Shown one piece after another: positions 1-5,065 of a DNA stretch of 5,065 bases (position 1 is its first letter; every line of letters starts with the position of its first letter). The DNA is from Acidobacteriaceae bacterium. GTDB lineage: Bacteria; Acidobacteriota; Terriglobia; Terriglobales; SbA1. The notes under the pieces were generated by a model, which had not been told where the DNA came from, ran no database searches, and worked only from the letters and a program-made list of their open reading frames with translations. Position numbers and translations under genes: made by a program. Location of the stretch: the NCBI GenBank assembly GCA_019237515.1, contig JAFAGX010000466.1, positions 1 to 5,065 on the forward strand. Direction: 5' to 3'.

Positions 1-658
1 CGTACGAATTCAGCAGCGAGATGACGGTAGGCATGTCTGCGCCACCGATGGGCGTCACCAACATGACGCCAAAGATCAACGCCACGATCACCATGATCGG
101 AAACAGAAGGGAGTGGGACGGGTTTAGTACCAAGGCGACCGCGAGTCCAAGCGCTCCCGCCAGAACAGATAGGCTAACGATGTTCTGGCCACGATAAACG
201 ATCGGACGCTGCGGCAAGATTTCCTGCAGCTTCCCGGCTGCAATCAGGCTACCCGTAAACGTGAGTGATCCAATAATCACCTCCAGCGCGATCTCACCCA
301 TTTCAAACCGGGTGGGGGCGGTCCCCACGTAATACTCTGCGATGCCGATCATGGCGGCCGAAAGCGCCCCAAAAGCGTGGCTCAACGCGGTTCGTTGCGG
401 CACCGCAGTCATGTGCACCAGGCCCAGGGGTACGCCAATCCCGGCTCCGATGATCAGGGTGATGAGAACCCATTTGTACTGTTCCACCTCGGGGTTGAGC
501 AGCGTGACCACGACCGCCAAAGCCGCCCCGATTTCTCCAGCCAAGACACCCCAGCGCGCACTCAACGGCGAACTCAGGAATTTCAGGGAAAGGATGAAGA
601 GAACCACCGCGACGATGTAGGCGAAATCGAGATACTGCTGCAGCGCCAGTTCGGTCAT
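1..658 (-). CDS. pntB: NAD(P) transhydrogenase subunit beta, 5'-terminal part (runs off the left edge)
   Basis: This is the membrane and NADP(H)-binding subunit of proton-translocating transhydrogenase, which couples proton entry to hydride transfer from NADH to NADP+. I translated it by hand from the ATG at 658-656; 219 complete codons are visible and the frame stays open to base 1, so the soluble NADP-binding domain III lies outside the window. The visible part is the polytopic membrane domain, with several hydrophobic helices. It has the family landmarks: MTAVPQRTALSHAFG (residues 83-97), whose His94 aligns with the proton-pathway residue His91 of E. coli PntB; FTGSLIAAGKLQE (134-146); and GGADMPTVISLLNSY (205-219), whose Asp208 and Asn217 match E. 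coli Asp213 and Asn222. The start codon overlaps the pntAB stop by four bases (ATGA), which implies translational coupling. Membrane catalytic residues all look intact. The identity is secure. Confidence 0.96.
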   Translation of the reverse strand, partial: MTELALQQYLDFAYIVAVVLFILSLKFLSSPLSARWGVLAGEIGAALAVVVTLLNPEVEQYKWVLITLIIGAGIGVPLGLVHMTAVPQRTALSHAFGALSAAMIGIAEYYVGTAPTRFEMGEIALEVIIGSLTFTGSLIAAGKLQEILPQRPIVYRGQNIVSLSVLAGALGLAVALVLNPSHSLLFPIMVIVALIFGVMLVTPIGGADMPTVISLLNSY

Positions 659-951
659 GATTTCTTTGGTCCGCGGGATTTGAACATGCGCAGCATGCGG
701 TCGGTAATCAGAAAACCGCCCACCATATTACTGAAGGAAGCCGCCACAGCAATGGCGCCCAGCGTGGTTGTGAGCCGCGTGCCATGCCTTCCAGCGATGA
801 TGATGGCGGCAACCACGACGATCGCATCCAAGGCATTGGTCAAGGACATCAACGGCGTGTGGAGCAGCGGAGAAACCCGTCGGATTACTTCAAAGCCCAC
901 AAACCCGGCCAGGATAAAAACATACAAATTCGAAATAAAATCCGGTGGCAT
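655..951 (-). CDS. pntAB: NAD(P) transhydrogenase subunit alpha, small membrane part (PntA2 type)
   Basis: This 98-residue membrane protein corresponds to the C-terminal membrane part of E. coli PntA, encoded here as a separate gene as in three-subunit transhydrogenases. It has three hydrophobic helices at about residues 5-24, 41-54 and 62-83. The signature HTPLMSLTNALDAI (31-44) matches HTPLMSVTNAISGI of E. coli PntA, and GGFLITDRMLRMF (77-89) matches the conserved end of the last helix; a short basic tail follows. I chose the ATG at 951 because AGGGAG lies five bases upstream. The frame can be opened 12 codons further to a TTG at 987, directly next to the pntAA stop, but that codon lacks support. 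It lies 36 bp after pntAA and overlaps pntB by 4 bp, so the three genes form one operon. The one unusual residue is an Asp in the second helix, where relatives I recall have Ser or His. Confidence 0.94.
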   Translation of the reverse strand: MPPDFISNLYVFILAGFVGFEVIRRVSPLLHTPLMSLTNALDAIVVVAAIIIAGRHGTRLTTTLGAIAVAASFSNMVGGFLITDRMLRMFKSRGPKKS

Positions 952-956
952 GTTTG

Positions 957-962
957 CTCCCT
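957..962 (-). promoter_or_regulatory. Ribosome-binding site of pntAB (decides the start)
   Basis: On the minus strand this reads AGGGAG, five bases before the ATG at 951. It favours that ATG over the upstream in-frame TTG at 987, which would add 12 residues unlike the family N-terminus. Confidence 0.7.
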
Positions 963-987
963 TTGCATTTTGAGTACTGATTCCCAA

Positions 988-2163
988 CTACTGGCTGCTA
1001 ACTGCAAGTGCCGGCAACTTGAAGAATTCCCGCACGCGCGCATTTACGATTTCGCCATCGCGGGTTAACAAAGTTTCCCGGACGATCTCATCGTTTGCAT
1101 TGAGCTGAAGTTGGCCGTCTTTCGCTAGATAGGTCAGAAAAGCCGTGAGATTCCGCGCATACATTTGGCTCGCGTGATAAGGAACCTGGCTGGCCAGATT
1201 GATTCGCCCAATGATGGTAATCCCGTGCGCGTTCACCACTTCGCCCGCTCGGGTCAATTCACAGTTGCCGCCGCGTTCGGCGGCCAAATCCACGATCACC
1301 GATCCCGGCGCCATCTGTTTCACCATGTCTGCCGTAATCAAGACGGGAGCTTTTTTCCCGGGCACAACGGCGGTGGTGATGACTACGTCATTTTCGGCGA
1401 CAGCACGGGTAAGCAATTCGCGTTGCTTCGCATAGAAGTTTTCGTCCTGGGCCGTCCCGTATCCGCGGGCGTCTTGTGCGTTCTGAGCTTCGATAGGCAG
1501 CTCCACGAATCGCCCTCCTAAGCTCTGGACTTGTTCCTTCGACGCAGGCCGCATGTCATAAGCCGAGACCACAGCCCCGAGCCGCCGTGCTGTGGCAATC
1601 GCTTGCAATCCTGCAACTCCCGCACCAATCACGAACAGTCGTGCCGGGGTGATTGTTCCCGCTGCAGTTGTGAGCATCGGCAAAATCTTCGGTAACGTCA
1701 CAGCCGCGAGCAGTACTGCTTTATACCCGCAAAGAGTGGCCATCGACGAAAGCGCATCCATACTCTGAGCACGCGTGGTCCGCGGCATCAGTTCCACCGC
1801 AAACGAAGTTACTCCGGTAGCTGCAATTTGCTGAAGCACGTCGGCCGATCCGAGAGGCCGCAGAAAACCGATAACAAACTGGCCGCGGCGCATGAGAGGA
1901 AGATCAGCTTGCCCCGTGACGTCGTTGGAACCATAACAAAGGAGCTGCACGATGATGTCGGCTTGGCCAAATACGTCCGCGCGCCCGGGAAGGATCTTGG
2001 CGCCTTTGTCGGTGTAATGAGAATCCAAATAGCCCGCTTCGCTGCCCGCGCCGGCTTCGACGACTATCTCAAAACCGGCCTTCGCGAGATTGGGAATTAC
2101 CACCGGAACAAGCGCAACCCGCCGCTCTCCCGGATAACTTTCCTTCGGCACCCCGATGATCAC
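988..2163 (-). CDS. pntAA: NAD(P) transhydrogenase subunit alpha, soluble NAD(H)-binding part (PntA1 type)
   Basis: This is the 391-residue cytosolic NAD(H)-binding subunit (domain I), which passes hydride to the NADP-binding domain of PntB. It starts as the family does (MIIGVPKESYPGERRVALVP). The RQD loop RTTRAQSMD (128-136) retains Arg128, Gln133 and Asp136, equivalent to Arg127, Gln132 and Asp135 of the Rhodospirillum rubrum enzyme. The Rossmann glycine motif GAGVAGLQA is at 180-188, followed by YDMRP (202-206) with the ribose-binding Asp203. VPGKKAPVLI (267-276) and VDLAAERGGN (291-300) are further conserved blocks. There is no membrane segment; that part is the next gene. The start codon is GTG, with AGGAAAG nine bases upstream. 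Alanine dehydrogenase is a homologue, but the RQD loop and the pntAB-pntB neighbours exclude it. The gene begins 85 bp after motB and may have its own promoter. It looks full length and intact. Confidence 0.96.
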   Translation of the reverse strand: MIIGVPKESYPGERRVALVPVVIPNLAKAGFEIVVEAGAGSEAGYLDSHYTDKGAKILPGRADVFGQADIIVQLLCYGSNDVTGQADLPLMRRGQFVIGFLRPLGSADVLQQIAATGVTSFAVELMPRTTRAQSMDALSSMATLCGYKAVLLAAVTLPKILPMLTTAAGTITPARLFVIGAGVAGLQAIATARRLGAVVSAYDMRPASKEQVQSLGGRFVELPIEAQNAQDARGYGTAQDENFYAKQRELLTRAVAENDVVITTAVVPGKKAPVLITADMVKQMAPGSVIVDLAAERGGNCELTRAGEVVNAHGITIIGRINLASQVPYHASQMYARNLTAFLTYLAKDGQLQLNANDEIVRETLLTRDGEIVNARVREFFKLPALAVSSQ

Positions 2164-2196
2164 AGTTGGTATCTTTCCTCATCAGAAATTGTCCAG

Positions 2197-2209
2197 ATGA
2201 AAACTTCAT
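2197..2209. repeat. Small perfect palindrome in the pnt leader
   Basis: ATGAA and TTCAT form perfect 5-base arms around a 3-base centre. The element sits just downstream of the putative -10 of pntAA, roughly where transcription would start, so it could be an operator half-site pair or a small 5' leader hairpin. An arm of five AT-rich bases can also arise by chance. Confidence 0.25.
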
Positions 2210-2215
2210 ATTGTA
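2210..2215 (-). promoter_or_regulatory. Candidate -10 element for pntAA
   Basis: The minus strand reads TACAAT, one mismatch from the sigma-70 -10 consensus, 46 bases before the GTG start of pntAA in the 85-bp motB-pntAA gap. No good -35 hexamer stands at 16-18 bases upstream, so the promoter is only suggested. The gap contains no terminator-like stem with a T-run, so read-through from motAB is also possible. Confidence 0.35.
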
Positions 2216-2248
2216 GCGCGAAGCGTGGCAGGACTCATGTGCTGCAAG

Positions 2249-2974
2249 TCACGTTTTGTCCAGATATTGAACAATCACAGAAATGCGACGATTCGAGGCA
2301 TCGAGTGGATCGTCGCTCTTCCGCGGCATTTGATCGGCGTATCCACGTACTTGCGAAACCTGGCTTGCTCTTAGGCCACGGTCTTGCATAATTCGCCGCG
2401 CCGCATTGGCACGATCCGTAGACAGTTCCCAATTGCTGTATTCCTTCCGTCCGGAATAGGGCTTGGCATCGGTGTGACCCTCGATCGACAGCTGATTAGG
2501 AAATTTGCTCAACTGCTCGGCCAAGAGAACTAACAGCTCTTTGCCGTTGCCGTTAGGCTCCTGACTCCCTAGATCGAAAAATGTCCCGCTCTCGCTTTCC
2601 AGCAGCTCGATCCGCAGCCCATCCGAGGTCACGGTCATTTCAATCTGATTTTTGAGCTGATCGAAATTGCTCATCTGTCGAATGCGTTGCTCCAGCTGAT
2701 CTTTGAGCTTGGGCATGTCGTCTTTCGTTAATGCGACGCTCTCATCGGAACCCCTCTTGTCGGTCCCAACATTCTTGGAAGTTCCGGATGGATCCCGAAA
2801 GTATCCTCCAACCGCTTCCTGAATTTTCTTACTGCTGTTCACCAGCCAGAGCACGATAAACAGCGCCATCATCGCGGTCACAAAGTCTGCGTACGCAACC
2901 TTCCAGGCACCACCGTGATGGCCGCCATGCTCTGCCTTTTTCTTCACCACGATGAACGGGCGGTCCTGAGCCAT
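2249..2974 (-). CDS. motB: Flagellar motor stator protein MotB
   Basis: This 241-residue stator subunit anchors the MotA/MotB ion channel to peptidoglycan and carries the proton-accepting aspartate. A basic, His/Gly-rich N-terminus (1-22) leads into the single membrane helix at about 27-46; AWKVAYADFVTAMMALFIVLWL (23-44) is in near-perfect agreement with E. coli MotB, and Asp30 corresponds to E. coli Asp32. A linker of about 60-145 follows and should contain the plug and the periplasmic-linker region. The OmpA-like peptidoglycan-binding domain runs from about 146 to 239, with IEGHTDAKPY (164-173), NWELSTDRANAARR (181-194), RGYADQMP (210-217) and NRRI (228-231). It is shorter than E. coli MotB (308 residues), with the difference mostly in the linker and C-terminus, but no domain is missing. 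It starts 3 bp after motA, which indicates coupled translation and 4:2-5:2 stator assembly from one message. Proton use is inferred from similarity to MotB and not PomB. Confidence 0.96.
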   Translation of the reverse strand: MAQDRPFIVVKKKAEHGGHHGGAWKVAYADFVTAMMALFIVLWLVNSSKKIQEAVGGYFRDPSGTSKNVGTDKRGSDESVALTKDDMPKLKDQLEQRIRQMSNFDQLKNQIEMTVTSDGLRIELLESESGTFFDLGSQEPNGNGKELLVLLAEQLSKFPNQLSIEGHTDAKPYSGRKEYSNWELSTDRANAARRIMQDRGLRASQVSQVRGYADQMPRKSDDPLDASNRRISVIVQYLDKT

Positions 2975-2977
2975 AAA

Positions 2978-3913
2978 TCATGCTCCTGCCGAGGCTGATG
3001 CTGAGGCTTCCCCTGCAGGAGCCTCGCCCGATGTTGCTTCCGCCGGCGGAGCCTCCGAATCCCGGCCTCGATTGCGGCAGACAGCTTCGACCTCCTGAAA
3101 CGAGGGACGAACATGCGCAGGAATGGCCCGTCGCGCGAACTCCACCGCCAAAATCGGTGCCGTTCCCTTGAGAAACGAAATCATTACCACGCGCAGCACG
3201 TACAGATACGCGCGCTCATCTTCCACCAGTTTGGCCATATTGGAGGAGATTGGCCCCACGAAGCCGTAACAGAGGAGCACTCCCAAAAAAGTCCCTACCA
3301 AGGCGGCGGCTACCTTTTGCCCAATTTCTTCGGGAGGACCTCCTAAGGCTTGCATCGTGATCACCACCCCGAGCACGGCGGCGACTATGCCGAGACCGGG
3401 GAGCGAATCCGCGACCGTGGTCAGGGATGAACTTGGCTGGCTCGCGCTGAGATGGTGCACCTCCAGGTCAAGGTCCAGAAGCTGATCGAGTTCGAAGGCT
3501 TCCACTCCGCTGATAGCCATGCGCATCGTGTCGCAGAAATAATCGCGAATGTGATGAGCATTCAGAAAGTCGGGGTACTGGGAGAAAATCGCGCTTTTTT
3601 GCGGTTCTTCCACATCGTTTTCGAGCGACATCAACCCGTCGCGGCGCGCTTTGTTCAGCAGATCGTAAGTCATCTTGAGTGTCTGCAGATAACGCTCTTT
3701 GGTGAACGTCGAGCCGCGGAAAACTCCGGTCACCCCTGCGGCGATTTGTTTGAGAATGTGCAGAGGATTGGCGATCAGTACCGTGCCGCTGGCTGCGCCT
3801 CCGATGATGAGCAGCTCCGCCGGTTGCAGGAGTACCCGGACGTGACCGTGCTCCATCAGGTATCCGCCCAGCACCGCCCCGATCACCACCAGGATTCCGA
3901 TAACGGCAAACAT
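2978..3913 (-). CDS. motA: Flagellar motor stator protein MotA
   Basis: This 311-residue inner-membrane protein surrounds MotB in the stator and pushes on the rotor protein FliG. Four membrane helices lie at about 2-20, 33-55, 170-190 and 202-222, with the large cytoplasmic domain between helices 2 and 3. In that domain ARRDGLMSLE (89-98) retains Arg90 and Glu98, the FliG-interacting charges, at the same numbers as in E. coli. Pro172 (SLPGLGIVAAVLGVV) and Pro221 correspond to E. coli Pro173 and Pro222. The helix-3 and helix-4 sequences resemble proton-type MotA more than sodium-type PomA. After about residue 285 there is an extra Ala/Ser/Glu/Pro-rich tail. The ATG has CAGGAG ten bases upstream, inside the end of the preceding gene, whose stop is only 6 bp away. 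Together these show one operon: signalling gene, motA, motB. Confidence 0.96.
   Translation of the reverse strand: MFAVIGILVVIGAVLGGYLMEHGHVRVLLQPAELLIIGGAASGTVLIANPLHILKQIAAGVTGVFRGSTFTKERYLQTLKMTYDLLNKARRDGLMSLENDVEEPQKSAIFSQYPDFLNAHHIRDYFCDTMRMAISGVEAFELDQLLDLDLEVHHLSASQPSSSLTTVADSLPGLGIVAAVLGVVITMQALGGPPEEIGQKVAAALVGTFLGVLLCYGFVGPISSNMAKLVEDERAYLYVLRVVMISFLKGTAPILAVEFARRAIPAHVRPSFQEVEAVCRNRGRDSEAPPAEATSGEAPAGEASASASAGA
2983..2988 (-). promoter_or_regulatory. Ribosome-binding site of motB, inside the end of motA
   Basis: CAGGAG on the minus strand, eight bases before the motB ATG and overlapping the last codons of motA. It supports coupled translation of the two stator subunits. Confidence 0.7.
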
Positions 3914-3919
3914 TTCTTT

Positions 3920-4840
3920 TCAGCTCCTGGGCGATGCCGAGCCACCTGCAGCGGAGGGCGTATGCATCGCTGCTCTTGGCGGACACTCCCCCCGCTGCAG
4001 CAGTGAATCGATGCTGTCATCCACTTCCACCGACGTGTATCCAAGAGAAAGGGGGACAGAGAGCAGCTCGCCCCACCAGCGGATCTCTGCTGCGCCAATC
4101 GTACTGCGAATGCGCTCGTACACGCTCCTGACGCCTGCTCTTGTGCAGCTCTTCAAAATCACCAGAAATTCATCTGCGGCCCAGCGGCCAACGAAATCTC
4201 CCGGCCGAAAGCTGTTACCGAGCATTTGCGCGATGACCGACACAATCGCATCACTGGCTTCGCGGCCGTAAGCCGCACGGAAATGCTCGAGTTCATCGGG
4301 CTTGACGCGCAGAATGCCAAAGGGAATATGTAGCTCCGCAAATGCGGCCAGGCTCTCTCGCAGGTGGAACAGGGTGAAACTGTGATTCGCCACGCCTGTG
4401 CTGGCGTCCAAAGCCGCAACCGGCGGCAGATTGCGTCCCACATGCATCGGTCCGCTACGGGAAATGTGTGGGTCGAAGCTGACCGCCGTCGCAATCCAAG
4501 CTCCGTTTTCGTCCCGGATCGGAGTGATATTAATCAGCACGGGGAAGGAATATCCACGTTTATGGCGCAAATGCGTTTTCAGTATGGCTGACTTGGCTGC
4601 GTGCAAAATGCTCATGAAAGGGCTAACCTGCGAACGCTGGTCGATTCCGCGGTCGTCCTGATGACATAAGAGTGCATCCTCGTACGACCTTCCAATAACT
4701 TCCGGTTCCATGTACCCCGTCGAATGCGCCGCTTCCTGGTTCCAAAATGTGATGCGGCCGTTTCGATCGAGTACAGAGACTGCCAGGGACAAGCTCCCCA
4801 GCACCGCCCGGAATAGTTCAGGATTGTCCACTTCCGGCAT
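3920..4840 (-). CDS. PAS domain protein with degenerate GGDEF domain and intact I-site
   Basis: This is a cytoplasmic signalling protein of about 306 residues with no membrane segment. Numbering here is from the alternative GTG at 4915; subtract 25 for the ATG at 4840. A PAS domain occupies about 31-150 (VSVLDRNGRITFWNQEAA, then PAC-like VLINITPIRDENG). A GGDEF-type fold runs from about 167 (LDASTGVAN) to 306 (SIDSLL). The signature is WAADEF (245-250) instead of GGDEF; Lys205 and Arg213 stand where PleD has metal-binding Asp327 and guanine-binding Asn335, so cyclase activity is unlikely. RPGD (237-240) is a perfect RxxD I-site with the standard five-residue spacing. The C-terminal helix after 306 is eroded to a Pro/Ala/Ser-rich tail. 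GGAG lies 11 bases before the ATG at 4840, and 5 before an in-frame GTG at 4846; the GTG at 4915 has no clear Shine-Dalgarno. It overlaps the motA ribosome-binding site, so a role in motility is likely but unproven. Confidence 0.85.
   Translation of the reverse strand: MPEVDNPELFRAVLGSLSLAVSVLDRNGRITFWNQEAAHSTGYMEPEVIGRSYEDALLCHQDDRGIDQRSQVSPFMSILHAAKSAILKTHLRHKRGYSFPVLINITPIRDENGAWIATAVSFDPHISRSGPMHVGRNLPPVAALDASTGVANHSFTLFHLRESLAAFAELHIPFGILRVKPDELEHFRAAYGREASDAIVSVIAQMLGNSFRPGDFVGRWAADEFLVILKSCTRAGVRSVYERIRSTIGAAEIRWWGELLSVPLSLGYTSVEVDDSIDSLLQRGECPPRAAMHTPSAAGGSASPRS
3924..3929 (-). promoter_or_regulatory. Ribosome-binding site of motA, inside the upstream signalling gene
   Basis: CAGGAG on the minus strand, ten bases before the motA ATG and within the last three codons of the PAS-GGDEF gene. 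Ribosomes finishing the upstream gene terminate within reach of the motA start, so MotA synthesis is probably coupled to it. Confidence 0.7.
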
Positions 4841-5065
4841 GCACACGTAGGCTCCATAGCTTTGATCGGCAAGATTCCACGCAACTTCACCCGGCGTTGA
4901 GCGCTTCCAAGGCACACCCGCCGAATTTTAGTTTTCGAGGCAAGGCACTCGTCGCCATTAGGGAGTGGATCGCACGACGATGAACCGGATTCGGAGGCAC
5001 CCGGCATATAGCACTTTGGTGGGGTGTCCTCTGGCACCTAGGGGCTATTCTCAAACCATTCCCAT
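4841..5065. other. Leader region without a supported gene
   Basis: Up to 4915 the frame of the signalling gene remains open, so its N-terminus may extend here; a stop at 4928-4930 closes it. Further right I see no recognisable protein or RNA. A minus-strand frame from 5064 reads WEWFENSP and stops at 5038-5040; it could be the tail of a preceding gene but is far too short to claim. An imperfect inverted repeat (GGTGCC...GACACC on the minus strand, about 5022-5037) lacks a T-run and is not a convincing terminator. Confidence 0.4.
5005..5013 (-). promoter_or_regulatory. Weak extended -10-like element upstream of the signalling-motAB operon
   Basis: The minus strand reads TGCTATATG, which resembles an extended -10 (TGnTATAAT) with two mismatches. 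There is no recognisable -35 at the usual distance, and no sigma-28 flagellar promoter was found in this region. If real it would give a leader of about 80 to 160 bases, depending on the start codon. Confidence 0.2.

Noticed and set aside
988..2163. Alanine dehydrogenase instead of PntAA
   Set aside because: The RQD loop is intact and the gene is followed by the two membrane subunits of transhydrogenase.
1828..2391. 187-codon plus-strand open frame across pntAA, the gap and motB
   Set aside because: It lies opposite two certain genes, has no recognisable domain and no clear ribosome-binding site; a GC-driven shadow.
3468..3986. 172-codon minus-strand frame continuing from the GGDEF C-terminus into motA
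   Set aside because: It would need a +1 shift at the six-G run and then runs out of frame through motA; its start does not restore the GGDEF helix convincingly.
3452..4006. 184-codon plus-strand open frame opposite motA
   Set aside because: Fully antisense to motA and the end of the signalling gene, with no protein-family resemblance.
4612..5037. 141-codon minus-strand frame starting upstream of the PAS-GGDEF gene
   Set aside because: It overlaps the PAS coding region in another frame, and its residues before the overlap show no family features; no sign of a frameshifted extension of the PAS protein.
5022..5037. Possible terminator hairpin
   Set aside because: Short stem with a mismatch and no T-run on either side.
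5032..5046. Sigma-54-like site (TGGCAC...GGCTA) on the plus strand
   Set aside because: The GG-GC spacing is one base too short, the -12 block matches poorly, and no downstream gene is visible.

Overview
The window looks like bacterial chromosome. Every gene that can be supported lies on the minus strand, so transcription runs from right to left. The base composition is moderately GC-rich. The gene types (a three-subunit proton-translocating transhydrogenase, an E. coli-like MotA/MotB stator and a PAS-GGDEF signalling protein) fit a motile Gram-negative organism. The overall style suggests Acidobacteriota, but that is an impression from protein style and not a proven assignment.

In transcription order: (i) 4841-5065 is a leader region with no supported gene; a weak extended -10-like element is the only signal. 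(ii) 3920-4840 (possible extension to 4915) encodes a PAS-GGDEF protein. Its active site is degenerate: AADEF replaces GGDEF, and Lys and Arg stand where the metal-binding Asp and guanine-binding Asn belong. The RxxD inhibitory site is intact at the canonical five-residue spacing. (iii) motA follows after 6 bp and motB 3 bp later, each with its ribosome-binding site inside the gene before. (iv) An 85-bp gap holds a candidate promoter and a small palindrome. (v) pntAA, pntAB and the start of pntB follow. pntAB and pntB overlap by 4 bp, and pntB runs off the left edge at residue 219.

MotA and MotB form the ion-conducting stator that drives the flagellar motor; their residues match the proton-type E. 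coli pair. The upstream protein is probably translated together with motA, so the simplest hypothesis is that it reads c-di-GMP through its I-site, and perhaps a second signal through PAS, and tunes stator output or abundance. The Pnt genes encode a membrane enzyme that uses the proton-motive force to reduce NADP+ with NADH. They may be a separate transcription unit that happens to follow motAB. Both products consume the same proton gradient, but no regulatory link can be shown from sequence alone.

No tRNA, rRNA, CRISPR array, insertion sequence, attachment site or convincing terminator was seen. The most interesting item is the putative pseudo-diguanylate cyclase coupled to the stator genes.
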